Below are positions 52,341 through 62,605 of a stretch of DNA of 64,000 nucleotides, piece after piece (the first letter of the stretch is position 1; the number at the start of each line of letters is the position of its first letter). This DNA is from Cytophagales bacterium (GTDB lineage Bacteria; Bacteroidota; Bacteroidia; Cytophagales; 172606-1). The translations under genes and the position numbers were made by a program. Location: positions 41,892 to 105,891 of the forward strand of contig JAUJNL010000009.1 of NCBI GenBank assembly GCA_030448185.1, read 5' to 3'. The notes under the pieces were generated by a model. It did no database searches and was not told where the DNA came from. It saw nothing but the letters and a program-made list of their open reading frames with translations.

Positions 52341-52433
52341 GCCACTAACACCACCTCCCCGACAACCGCCCTTGCCCCAGCGCATAGCCAGAGCGCAACA
52401 GGCCAATGCTGCGTGGTATGTAGTCCATTACAC
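52341..52433 (+). other. attC site 12
   Basis: GCCACTAAC versus cassette start GTTAGCGGC (one mismatch); ends GTCC|ATTACACAC. Confidence 0.82.
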
Positions 52434-52446
52434 ACAACTAAACAAA

Positions 52447-53819
52447 ATGAAACAAATCCATCTATCCAATATCTTTCTTTTCATTTCAATTTTACTTTTT
52501 GCTTGTACCAGACAAGTAGAATACGATCTGGTGATTACCAACGTAGCTCTGTTCGATTCGGAAATCAAACAGGTGCTTCCTAACAAAACGATCCTTATTC
52601 GTGCTGATACCATTGTCGGCATAGTGAATGATGATCAAAAAAGTTCAGGGAAAAGCTGTAATCAAAGGCAATGAGCGACTCGTTAGCCCGACTTATCGAT
52701 ACTCATATTCATTTAACCGATATTATTGGCGACTATGATTCGGCTCAGGTATATTTCTTCAGATTTAGCCAGTTTGTACCGAGATAATCTAGCGAAAACG
52801 TATCTAAACTATGGGGTTACGACAGTAGCCGATATGGGACAACCCGAAAAATGGATGGATGTCACCTTGGATTGGCAAGAAGGAGCCTAAGGCAGGTTTT
52901 CCTAATTTGTTCATTACGGGTGGCGCACTGATTTCAGATGAAGAAGAAAGCCCTACATCTCGCATACAGAATGAAAATAGATCCTCAAGCCGCCACAGCG
53001 AAAGTGCAACACTATTATGATCGAGGGTTGCGTCATATGAAGCTGTATTGGCGCCCGAGAGCACCAGAAATGAAAGCAGCCGTAGAAAAAGCCCAATTGC
53101 TAGATATGAATATGTTTGCCCATATTGATAATAGTGTAACAAGTATTAATGAAGCATTAGATCTAGGAGTAAGGAACTTTGAACATGGTAGTACTATTTC
53201 CAATGATGTGTTTCTCTTTCAGCACGGAGGCTCGCTCATGAAACGGATGCAGGCGCACTATCCCAATGTGCAGGCCTACATGCCCTTTGCCCTGGAGAAA
53301 ATTCAATTTGTGGAAGATACCCCAACGTTTGCGTAGCAAGCGCGATGCACTTATTGAGAAAATGATTGCCGCGCAGGCTAGCTTGTCTACTACGATTCAT
53401 TTATTTGGATCATTTTATGGGGACGTATTTCAATTCATTTTGGAGTCATATTACCGGAACAAGAAACCGGGTTATCCGAGCAGCAATTAAAACGTTTAAA
53501 CACTGCTTTTGACACCTACATGGCTTACCTAAAGCAGGCCCATGAGAAAGGACTTCGGCTAAGACTTGGAACCGATTGTAAGAGGAAAAGCTGCACTTTC
53601 GGAAATGCTTTTGTTGGTAGAGGCTGGTTTTTCCATGGAAGATACACTACGAATTGCTACGCTGAATGGAGCTCAAGCCCTAAAGGTAGAGGAAGCTTTC
53701 GGTTCAATTACAGCCCGGCAAAAAGCAGACATAGTAATTTTTTTGATAAAAATCCATTTGAAGATTACAAGAATTTATTGTCCCACAAAACAATTATCAA
53801 AGGGGGAAAAAGTTTATAA
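52447..53819 (+). pseudogene. Cassette 13: amidohydrolase family lipoprotein, multiple frameshifts
   Basis: LLFACTRQVEYDLVITNVALFDSEIKQVLPNKTILIRADTIVGIV; DTHIHLTD-type motif after 52690; EEAFGSITARQKADIVIFLIK at the C-terminus. Confidence 0.75.
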
Positions 53820-53834
53820 GAGAGATAATATGTG

Positions 53835-53929
53835 GTGTGTAACACCAGCTTCTACCGCTCAGCGGCCTTGCCTCACCAAATAGCCTCACAGCAACAGGCA
53901 CGCCGCCGGTTGCTCATGTTCCGTTACGC
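53835..53929 (+). other. attC site 13
   Basis: GTGTGTAAC complements cassette start (A)TTACACAC; ends TTCC|GTTACGC. Confidence 0.88.
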
Positions 53930-54210
53930 TCAATTCCCCCTATACCGGAAAAAGTATTGATTTCGGGCCTAACGGGGAGTCGACTTCATCCGGAGCGCAT
54001 ACCTTTGCTGTGTCCTGAGTCAGGCCGTTTTTCTCTGGTGCTATCAGCCCGTGCGCAATTCTGGTCAGAAATGTAAAAAGCCTTACTGCTCCAACAATAA
54101 GGCTTTGAGATGATTTCAGTGGAGGCTTCTCGAAGACCCCGTTCAACATACTTTCATACCAAAGCTACATTTCCTGGAGGGCAATTTTCAACTCATTTTA
54201 CCCAAAGAAG

Positions 54211-55520
54211 ATGAAAAAGGATCTGCCCATGGAAGTGGTAAACCGCCATGCCGCCGGCATTGACGTCGGCAGCCGTTCTCACTTTGTAGCCGTTGGTCAG
54301 CAACCAGAAGACGTACGCGAGTTTGGCGTCTACAATGAAGACTTAAGAGAAATGGTCAGATGGCTGAAGGAGCATGAAATTACCACCGTGGCTATGGAAT
54401 CCACCGGTACTTACTGGCAGAGTTTATTTTTCTGCTCTTCAGGAATCGGGTCTGGAGGTGTTTCTCTGCAACGGCAAGTTTACCAAAAACATCAAGGGCA
54501 GAAAGACCGATGTGCAGGACTGCCAGTGGATACAGAAGCTGCACTGGGTCTGCTCTCAAGCAGCTTTCTTCCGGATCAGGCCACCGAGCAGCTTCGCACG
54601 TACTGCCGCCACCGGACTTGGCTGCTGGAAACGGCTGCGGTGACTACATTGAAGATGCAGAAGTACCTCAGGCTGCTCAATCTCAGGCTCGACATTGTCG
54701 TCAAAGATGTGACCGGCCTTACAGGTATGTCCATTATCGAAGCCATCTGCATGGGAAACTGATGCCGGGAAGCTGGCCTCGCTCCGGCACGGCAACTGCC
54801 GCAAATCTGAAGCTGAAATCGCCAAAGCCCTTCAGAGCAATGGCCGCAGGGATTACCGGTTCGGTCTTGAGCAGGAGCTGGCCCTTTACAAGGTGTTGCA
54901 GGAAAAGATTGAGCTCTGTGACAAAGAAATTGAAAAGTTGCTCAGAGAGCAGATTCAGGCCGATGAGACCAAGCAGTCGCTTCATGCAGAAGCCAAGCCA
55001 CATAAGCGGGTAAACAAGAATGCGCCTAAAAACATGGATCTGAACCAGCTCTCGTATCAGTACTTTGAGGGGTGGACCTGATGCGGATCGAAGAGGGTGA
55101 GTCACGCCACGGTGATTGCCCTGATGAGCGGTGGGGCCGAAGGCATAAAAAAGTTTGCTTCGGCCAAACAGTTTGCCTGCTGGCTCAGACTCGCTCCCAA
55201 TACCAAAATCAGTGGGGGCCAAGTGCTCAGCAACAAGATAGCCAAAGGCAGTAACCGGCTCAAGATTGCCTTAAGACAAGCGCCAATGCCATCGGCAACC
55301 TGAAGGATACGCACCTTTCCGATTTCTTCCACCGCATTGCATGGAAGCGCGGCAGAACCGCTGCCGTTTCGGCTACTGCCCGCAAGCTGGCTGTGATCAT
55401 CTGGAACATGCTCGTCAAACACCAGCCTTACCATCCGCCCAGTCGGTACCTGTTTTTAGGCCAGAAACGAAAGATGAAACTCATGAAAAAAGATCCGCAG
55501 CAAGATCGCTAAATTGGATC
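54211..55520 (+). pseudogene. IS110-family transposase, frameshifted
   Basis: VVNRHAAGIDVGSRSHFVAVG (DEDD N-terminal), TDVQDCQWIQKLH, MSGGAEGIKKFASAKQFACWLRLAPNTKISGGQ; several frame changes. Confidence 0.85.
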
Positions 55521-55596
55521 TCAAGCCGGAAGAACTCGGCTTTGCCACCGCCTGACCCCCCGCCCCAAAAGTGGACGTTAGTCAACATTATAAGGA

Positions 55597-56211
55597 ATGG
55601 CAACTCTGTATACCTACGAAATCTTATTTAAGGCGCATCATGTTGATAGCCTGCTGAATGATTTGAAAAGCCTGATGATAAGCCGATCAATTGCTAAACT
55701 GTCTTCCAGCAAGTCATGGAAACCGGAAGAGATACTGAACAATCAAGGAAAGAAGATTCAAAAAGGCATTAAGGGGATCAGGGAAAGGGGGAGACCATTT
55801 TAATTCCTACTGTTTTCTTTCGCATCTCCCAAGGAGCCCACCTTTAGAGAATTTGCCAAAAGCTGGGACGCAACTGCTGAAAACGGAATTGGTTGCGTGT
55901 GGACTTCGCTTACTGTTGGCGAAAGCTGGGGGATGTTGGAGCTAACTGCTGCTGCTACATCGATTAGCATGATTATAGGCCATGAGTTATTCCAGCAACA
56001 GTTTATCAAGCGATTGCAAGGAGTAAGCGAAGCAATTGTGTTCAATATGGATTCAAACGGAAGTACATTGCTTTATCCTTTTGTTGCCCCTTGGCGTGCT
56101 TTCCGTTATGAAGATGAATACAGATCAGAAGAATTAGATAACGAGTTGGACGTAGATCTGTATGCAGATCAAGCTAGAAGGGCGATAAATGAATTAAGAA
56201 AAGATGAATAA
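55597..56211 (+). pseudogene. Cassette 14: hypothetical protein, disrupted
   Basis: 55597-55803 and 55897-56211 are in the same frame, separated by TAA at 55801-55803; FREFAKSWDATAENGIGCVWTSLTVGESWGM bridges them. Confidence 0.5.
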
Positions 56212-56213
56212 AA

Positions 56214-56301
56214 GCGCTTAACACTAGCGGCGGCAACCGGTGCGCCCTACCGCAGGGCCAAAACGGAGGCGATACCGGCGGTTGCTCATGTTCCATTGGT
56301 G
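56214..56301 (+). other. attC site 14
   Basis: GCGCTTAACACTAGCGGCGGCAACCGG...ACCGGCGGTTGCTCATGTTCC|ATTGGTG. Confidence 0.78.
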
Positions 56302-56469
56302 ATAATCTTACTCAATGCGGTGATTCAATGCTTGAAATGGTTATTGCTTTAAACAGAAATCCCTTATAAATTTATTAGTCTACCCAGGTGAATATTAGCT
56401 GTTATGAACTGTGAAAAAAAGCAAGAACCAAAGGAAAAAAGTTTTCCTGTGCCGAATAAAGTTTGGAAT

Positions 56470-57430
56470 CAGGGGGCCGTCACGGGTGCCGGTGCCTGAA
56501 AAGCTCTCCGGATTTAGCAATGGCAAAGACTTGTTTTAAGAGTTTATTGGCCACGGCAATCAGAGCCACTTTGAAGGGTTTGCCATTGGTTCGCAGGCGT
56601 TCAAAAAGGTCTTACAAGCCGGGTTACGGCTTTTTTGGCTTTCAAGGCGCACATATAGAGCAACGAGCGGATACGGGGCCGTACCCATTTTACAAAATGT
56701 GTCCTTTTCCCTTAACCGAAGTGCCTGACTGGTACACTCTGGGAGTAAGCCCTACATAGGAAATGAGTTGGCGGTAGTTTTCAAAGGCCAGTACTCCTTT
56801 GGCTAGCAGGATGAGCATCGTCGCCGTTTTGGACCAATACCGGGGATGGACTTCAAGTTGTCAAGTAGCTTATCATCATGGTCTTTGATCCGCTGATAGA
56901 CACTTGCTTCCAACAGGTCAATCTGTTGATTGAGTTCTTTGAGCAGGCTGGTTACGGCCACTTGTGCTTTTACGCTTGGGTGGGGCAGTTGTTCAAAAGC
57001 CTGTTGTTGATTGGTTAAGGCGGTGCGCTGTTTGATGAGTTGCTCGACCAGAGCCATTTCCTGAGCGGCTTGTGAAAGCAACTCCGGGTAGGTTGCCAAA
57101 GGGTTGGTTTTCCAGTTCTGCGTACTGGGCAATTAGCACCGCATCGGCTTTGTCAGTCTTGGCTCTTACCAAGCGCATTTGGGAGAAACGCTTGATGACT
57201 AAAGGATTGACAACTGAAACGGGTATTTGTTTGCCGTGCAGGAAGCTGGCCAGACGGCAGTAGTAGGGGTCCGGTGGCTTCCATGACACAATGGCTGCCT
57301 TCCGGCAGCCGGGAAAACAAAGCCGCAAAGCCTTCCTCGGTATTATTGAACTTAGTCACCTGGTAGTTTTTATCCCCCGGTAGGGCTCAAAAGTCAGTTT
57401 TGCGCAGTCAATACCAAGGTAAATCATGCC
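56470..57430 (-). pseudogene. IS110-family transposase of a different subgroup, frameshifted
   Basis: TKFNNTEEGFAALFSRLPEGSHCVMEATGP, NPLVIKRFSQMRLVRAKTDKADAVLIAQYAE, LKSIPGIGPK. Confidence 0.82.
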
Positions 57431-57693
57431 GCTAAAAAAAGAAGTGGAACGTAAATGTGAATCACCACTGGCCGGAATGCCTCTTTAGCACCTTCTCCAT
57501 CTTGCAATCAGGCTCGTAGGCCTCATGGAACTGTTCAAGGTTGAAAGAGTGAATGGGGGACTAGCATAACAGACGCTCTTGAGAGCCATGAAAACTCAGA
57601 GTCTTTATCCCCATTCAATTCCTGGCTGGCAGCTTACTCAAACAAAATTATATTTGGTTTTATTATTACAAACTATTTGAAATCAAACTTAAG

Positions 57694-58080
57694 ATGAAAT
57701 CTAAAGATAAATCTCTGATGTTGATAACCATTGTTATACTTTGCCTTATAGCAACTGCTTTTCTACCTATTTATTTCAATACCTTATTTGTAGCAGAAAC
57801 AGGACGATTAAAAGTTATAGATCCATGGGTTGCGGTTGTGTTAATACTTGGTTTATTATACAAAAAGAGTTGGGCAAGAACGTTAATAATTGTTTTTAAC
57901 GCATTGGGAGGGGTAGGGCTTTTTGCTACTATTTATATGGCTGGCTGGAAGGACAATAAAGTTATCGGACTCACCTTTCTACTGCTGCTGCAAATTGTCA
58001 GCATCTTCATTTTAATAGTTCCTGAAGTAAAGACCTTTTTGGAGGAAGGGATTAAAAGACCAGCTCTCCTTAACAGATAA
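57694..58080 (+). CDS. Hypothetical four-TM membrane protein
   Basis: 128 aa with repeated hydrophobic segments; followed by a partial attC-like GTCGCTAACACCAGC at about 58084. Confidence 0.65.
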   Translation: MKSKDKSLMLITIVILCLIATAFLPIYFNTLFVAETGRLKVIDPWVAVVLILGLLYKKSWARTLIIVFNALGGVGLFATIYMAGWKDNKVIGLTFLLLLQIVSIFILIVPEVKTFLEEGIKRPALLNR

Positions 58081-58331
58081 ATAGTCGCTAACACCAGCTT
58101 CCCGAAATAGCAGCTAAGTGTTTCAACTGTAAACTAGAATCAACCATAGAACAAAGGCTAAACAGAAGCAACCCAGATTGCTGCCACTTCGTAAAGCCCT
58201 GTTTCGTAGTTGCTACTAGGGTATATAATAGTGCATCGAAAAGAATTACCGGATTGGCTTATGGATTTATGGTACGGCAAAAATCCATCAGAAAAGGCAT
58301 AAATAATAAAGAGAAAAAGGATAAACGACTA

Positions 58332-58424
58332 ACCACCAACACCACATAAGCCTCAACCGGGCTTGCCTCAGCGCATAGCCTATACCGCAATGGCACGGTT
58401 GCATTAGTAGTGGTTCCGTGGGCA
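58332..58424 (+). other. attC site 15
   Basis: ACCACCAACACCACATAAGCC...GGTTCC|GTGGGCAG; CACCAA matches the TTGGTG start at 56296. Confidence 0.7.
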
Positions 58425-58455
58425 GCAATAGGAATAGATTTTTGATAGAAACCGG

Positions 58456-59163
58456 ATGAAAAATATAATAATCTTCATAGGAGTCATATTTTTTTCCCTA
58501 ATAAAAGGATATGGTACTACTATATCCTATAATAAGCTTTATGAATTTGAAGCTACTCTTACAGATGGTAAACATTTGAAAGGAAGTGTTTTGCATTTAA
58601 ACTATGACACAGTTCCTTCCTATCAATTCACCGATAAAGCTTTTTTAGCGTTTCTCTCCCGGATTTCTCAGTACTCACAAGGAAAGATAACAGTATATAG
58701 CCGTATTCAGCCCCTAAAAATAGATTCTGTTCAGCCCTGGATTGGTTACCCATATGCCGCAGTGATTGCTTCGGACCTGCATCAGGTAGCAGTTGAGAAG
58801 ATTCAGGCCGTGAAGTTTAAGAAGGGGACTCCCTCAGATGGGTTGGTAATACTCACCCAACTTTCACAAACACAAATCAATCAAATTAATCGAGGCATTC
58901 AATTACTTTATCAGTTCAATTATCCCTTGGATAATGATCATCTGGAAGAAAGTGACTTGCATCTTTTACTTGGCAACATTAACCAGCCGAATCAAAAAGC
59001 TTTTGAACAGCAGATAATAGAAGTGTATGAAAACAAGGCGAACGAGCTGACCCTCAATGAAACTAAGTGGAAGAAATTACAATTGCTTTATCGAAATAAA
59101 GGATTAATTCTAATAAGATTAATAGTGACGGATTATTTTATCGCTGAAGCTGGAACATTTTAA
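58456..59163 (+). CDS. Hypothetical secreted protein
   Basis: 235-aa ORF with signal peptide (IIIFIGVIFFSLIKGYG). Confidence 0.65.
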   Translation: MKNIIIFIGVIFFSLIKGYGTTISYNKLYEFEATLTDGKHLKGSVLHLNYDTVPSYQFTDKAFLAFLSRISQYSQGKITVYSRIQPLKIDSVQPWIGYPYAAVIASDLHQVAVEKIQAVKFKKGTPSDGLVILTQLSQTQINQINRGIQLLYQFNYPLDNDHLEESDLHLLLGNINQPNQKAFEQQIIEVYENKANELTLNETKWKKLQLLYRNKGLILIRLIVTDYFIAEAGTF

Positions 59164-59178
59164 CCAAGGAATAAGTAC

Positions 59179-59276
59179 TGCTTTCAACACCAAATCCGGA
59201 GACAACCCGTCCTTCCTAAGCGCAATGCCTCACCGCAACGGACCTGGCTGCGGCAATGTTTGTTCCATCGTTAAAC
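59179..59276 (+). other. attC site 16
   Basis: CTTTCAACACCAAATCCGGAGACAACCCGTCC...GCGGCAATGTTTGTTCC; 5' arm match to its cassette start is poor. Confidence 0.6.
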
Positions 59277-59356
59277 TGCATAGAAAATATGCAAAACACC
59301 TTTCCAAAGAACGAACTTAATACTTACCTTTGGCGTTACTAACGCATTAAGTAAGT

Positions 59357-59638
59357 ATGATTGTTTCTTTTAGCTCTAAAGAGACGGAAAAGATATGGCT
59401 TGGGGAAAGAGTACTTAAATGGCCCTTGGAAATTCAAGAAATTGGTCGACGCAAGCTAAGGATGTTCAATAACTCCCAAAACATTGCGGATTTAAGAATC
59501 CCCCCTTCGAATCGCTTAGAGAAACTAGCGGGCAATTTAAAAGACTACTACAGTATTCGGATCGATGACCAGTGGCGGATTATTTTTAAATGGGAAACCG
59601 GACAAGCCTTTGACATAGAGATTACTGATTATCATTAA
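59357..59638 (+). CDS. higB: Type II toxin, HigB/RelE family
   Basis: SNRLEKLAGNLKDYYSIRIDDQWRIIFKWETGQAFDIEITDYH. Confidence 0.93.
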   Translation: MIVSFSSKETEKIWLGERVLKWPLEIQEIGRRKLRMFNNSQNIADLRIPPSNRLEKLAGNLKDYYSIRIDDQWRIIFKWETGQAFDIEITDYH

Positions 59639-59645
59639 CAAAATC

Positions 59646-59945
59646 ATGGAAAGACTAGCTAATATTCACCCTGGAGAAGTATTACAAGACGAGTTTCTCA
59701 GGCCCTTGGAAATTTCAGCCTACAAATTGTCCAAAGACATTGGCATCCCTCAAACTCGCATCAGTGAGATTCTCAAAGGCCGCCGAAGGATTACCGCTGA
59801 TACCGCTTTACGACTTAGTTACTACTTTGGCACTACCCCTAAGTTCTGGCTGGGTCTACAAGATGATTATGACCTTGAAGAAGAGGAAAGGACCAAAAAG
59901 AATGAATTTGAGAATATTAAGAAATTAGACAATAACGCGGCATAA
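59646..59945 (+). CDS. higA: HigA-family antitoxin (XRE HTH)
   Basis: NIHPGEVLQDEFLRPLEISAYKLSKDIGIPQTRISEILKGRRRITADTALRLSYYFGTTPKFWLGLQDDYDLE. Confidence 0.95.
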   Translation: MERLANIHPGEVLQDEFLRPLEISAYKLSKDIGIPQTRISEILKGRRRITADTALRLSYYFGTTPKFWLGLQDDYDLEEEERTKKNEFENIKKLDNNAA

Positions 59946-60017
59946 CACCAAGCACAAACGGTCAGCACACTGCCAAAACAGAAGGGTACGCAGCCGGATG
60001 GCTTTAGTCCATATCTC
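59937..60017 (+). other. attC-like site 17, end of array
   Basis: GCGGCATAACACCAAGCACAAACGGTCAGC...GCAGCCGGATGGCTTTAGTCC|ATATC. Confidence 0.6.
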
Positions 60018-60058
60018 ACTAATTATTTTATCCCGTAAATCCTGATTCAGACAATAGT

Positions 60059-61357
60059 ATGCAAACCACCCAAAGCCAGCAACTTTTTGAACGGGCCAAA
60101 AAAACAATTCCGGGAGGGGTCAATTCCCCGGTAAGAGCTTTTCGGGCCGTTGGCGGCAATCCGCTTTTTATGAAATCGGCGAAAGGAGCCTACCTGTATG
60201 ACGAGGACGGCAATGCCTTTATTGAACTAATCAATTCCTGGGGACCAATGGTACTCGGCCACGCCCATGAAGTCGTGGAAAAAGCCGTGCGGGAAGCCAT
60301 TACCGGATCATTATCCTTTGGTGCGCCTACCCGGAAAGAAATTGAGATTGCCGAACTGATTGTCAGTATGGTTCCTTCCGTAGAAAAAGTACGGCTGGTT
60401 AATTCAGGTACGGAAGCTACTATGTCGGCCATCCGGCTAGCTAGGGGTTATACGGGCCGGGAGAAAATCATAAAGTTTGAAGGTTGCTACCACGGACATG
60501 GTGACTCATTTTTGATCGCGGCTGGCAGTGGTGCCATAACGATGGGCGTGCCTGATAGTCCCGGAGTAACCAAAGGAGTAGCCAATGACACGCTCACTGC
60601 ACCTTATAATGATCTGGAAGCCGTCAGAACATTGGTAGAAGCCAACTCAGGAAACATCGCTGCTATTATTATTGAGCCGGTAGCGGGTAATATGGGACTG
60701 GTATTGCCTAAGGAAGGATTTCTGGCAGGCTTACGGGCTATCTGTGACAAAGCAGGCATCGTACTGATTTTTGATGAAGTCATGACCGGGTTTCGACTGG
60801 CAAAGGGAGGCGTACAGGAAGGGTTTGGCGTGCTGCAGGATATGACCACCCTGGGTAAAATTATTGGTGGAGGAATGCCCGTAGGCGCTTATGGCGGTAA
60901 GCGGGAAATTATGGACTTTGTTTCTCCGGCTGGCCCGGTCTACCAGGCAGGTACCCTGTCCGGAAACCCGGTCGCGGTATCGGCAGGCCTGGCCATGCTC
61001 CATTACCTTAATAATCGTCCCCAAACGTATGAAAAACTGGAAAGCCTCGGCAATCAGTTGGTCAATGGCCTGCGGGAAAGCCTCCGGGACTTAGGCCTGA
61101 ACTATACCATCAACCACATTGGTTCTATGTACAGCTTGTTCTTTACCAAACAGGAAGTGATAGACTTTGCCACCGCAAAAACTTCAGATACGGCACTTTT
61201 TGGCCGTTATTTCCAGAGCATGCTACGGAGGGAGATTTACCTGGCTCCCAGTCAGTTTGAGAGCTTGTTTCTGTCTACTGCCCTTACGGATGAAAATGTG
61301 CGAACCATCATTCAGGCCCACCATGAATCGCTGCAAGAAGTACTGGTAAAAGCGTAA
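60059..61357 (+). CDS. hemL: Glutamate-1-semialdehyde 2,1-aminomutase
   Basis: FERAKKTIPGGVNSPVRAFRAVGGNPLF, LVNSGTEATMSAIRLARGYTGR, FDEVMTGFR, GGMPVGAYGG. Confidence 0.97.
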   Translation: MQTTQSQQLFERAKKTIPGGVNSPVRAFRAVGGNPLFMKSAKGAYLYDEDGNAFIELINSWGPMVLGHAHEVVEKAVREAITGSLSFGAPTRKEIEIAELIVSMVPSVEKVRLVNSGTEATMSAIRLARGYTGREKIIKFEGCYHGHGDSFLIAAGSGAITMGVPDSPGVTKGVANDTLTAPYNDLEAVRTLVEANSGNIAAIIIEPVAGNMGLVLPKEGFLAGLRAICDKAGIVLIFDEVMTGFRLAKGGVQEGFGVLQDMTTLGKIIGGGMPVGAYGGKREIMDFVSPAGPVYQAGTLSGNPVAVSAGLAMLHYLNNRPQTYEKLESLGNQLVNGLRESLRDLGLNYTINHIGSMYSLFFTKQEVIDFATAKTSDTALFGRYFQSMLRREIYLAPSQFESLFLSTALTDENVRTIIQAHHESLQEVLVKA

Positions 61358-61537
61358 TCAAAAGTGCTTAGAAGCGGTTAGATAAATCTAATCAGAACTT
61401 ACGCAATTGTTACCTCCGACCCCCTGAAGGGAGCTAATAAGACCGTTCTTGAAGTTCCTTTCAGGGGATTTAGGGGTGTTTTGCTGAAAGTCCTATTTAA
61501 TCTTTGATAAAGGGGCCATCATATTGTATTTATAAAG

Positions 61538-61567
61538 AAAAATCGTAGCCATCTGGCTACGATTTTT
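61538..61567. terminator. Bidirectional rho-independent terminator
   Basis: AAAAATCGTAGCC-ATCT-GGCTACGATTTTT between convergent genes. Confidence 0.9.
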
Positions 61568-61590
61568 AAGCATTATTACAGGCCGTTAGA

Positions 61591-61902
61591 TTAATTTGCC
61601 GTATCGGCAATGACCAAAGTGTCTACTGTTCCCTGGTAACGGTCATCAATATTGCCGGAGCCATCCCTTAGCAGAAAAGTTACTCGGTAGCTCACCGCAT
61701 TACCACTGATAGTAGGCTCACTAATGTCCACAATTTGTCTCAGTATGTGGTGATCCCCATCTGAATACTGAACATCGAATCCATTTAGGGCAATTTGGGC
61801 AGTCCGGACGGGGCTTGGAAAAGTTACCGTCCGGGGTTCATTTTGAATTTGGTTTTTGGTAGGATCGAATACGACCCGGTCCCGGATAAATCTGAGTGCC
61901 AT
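61591..61902 (-). CDS. Hypothetical protein
   Basis: 103-aa ORF with beta-rich pattern. Confidence 0.55.
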   Translation of the reverse strand: MALRFIRDRVVFDPTKNQIQNEPRTVTFPSPVRTAQIALNGFDVQYSDGDHHILRQIVDISEPTISGNAVSYRVTFLLRDGSGNIDDRYQGTVDTLVIADTAN

Positions 61903-62223
61903 GATTTTGAGGAGTTAAGTGGTTTAGTACAGGCTACTATTTTAGCAGCATCTACCCATTAATGACCAGAAAACAAAAGGTGAATACTTTTTCTGGAATT
62001 TTTTTCATCTCCCAGATTTTGGTGTACGCCATTTCACGGATTCTATTGCCAGAGCGGATCGGTTATCCCCTACCATGTTAGTTTCGCAGATTCCTTTGTA
62101 ATTCAACGTATACTGTTAACGAAAACTTCAAACCGGTTCTTAGGGCTAAAAAGCCTAAACTTTGCCTCTTTTTTTTCGTAAGAAGAAACAGGCTGACTAG
62201 TCAGCTTACTAAATAGAAAACCT

Positions 62224-62415
62224 ATGGAAAAGGACAAAAAAGTAAATCAGGATATAAAAATAAAAGGCGAAGAAAAGGCCGATGATCAGAGTGTGTACGA
62301 TGAGCCCACTGTTCAGCAACAAACGCCTAAGGAAGGAAAGAATCAAGGAAAATCCTATACGAATAAGATTAACCCGGGTTCTGGCATTGAACATGATGGG
62401 GTAGATAAAGTATAG
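62224..62415 (+). CDS. Small charged hypothetical protein
   Basis: 63 aa, followed by a terminator-like hairpin. Confidence 0.55.
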   Translation: MEKDKKVNQDIKIKGEEKADDQSVYDEPTVQQQTPKEGKNQGKSYTNKINPGSGIEHDGVDKV

Positions 62416-62439
62416 CCCTAAAATATAGCTCACCCGATA

Positions 62440-62471
62440 AACCCGTCCGACTTAGTCGAGGCGGGTTTTTT
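62440..62471 (+). terminator. Rho-independent terminator
   Basis: AACCCGTCCGACTTAGTCGAGGCGGGTTTTTT. Confidence 0.8.
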
Positions 62472-62605
62472 GTTACGCCAGTAATGGCAGCAACCGGCTT
62501 ATACCGGCAGCTTCCGGCAGTGATTTCACCGGCGGCAGATCCAGACACGCTTTCCGGATCCGGTTAAATAAGGCTACATCTTCCGTAACGCCGTAAACTT
62601 CCATA

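Larger units (their letters stand above)
39439..60011 (+). mobile_element. Integron gene-cassette array without an integrase in the window (CALIN-like)
   Basis: About 17 attC-like sites of one family separating + strand ORFs; the 5' arm of most sites is complementary to the first bases of its own cassette. First junction G|TTAGCACAT at 39438/39439. Confidence 0.85.

Noticed and set aside
39439-60011. Prophage or ICE
   Set aside because: No structural phage, conjugation or site-specific integrase genes; only IS transposases and cassette ORFs.
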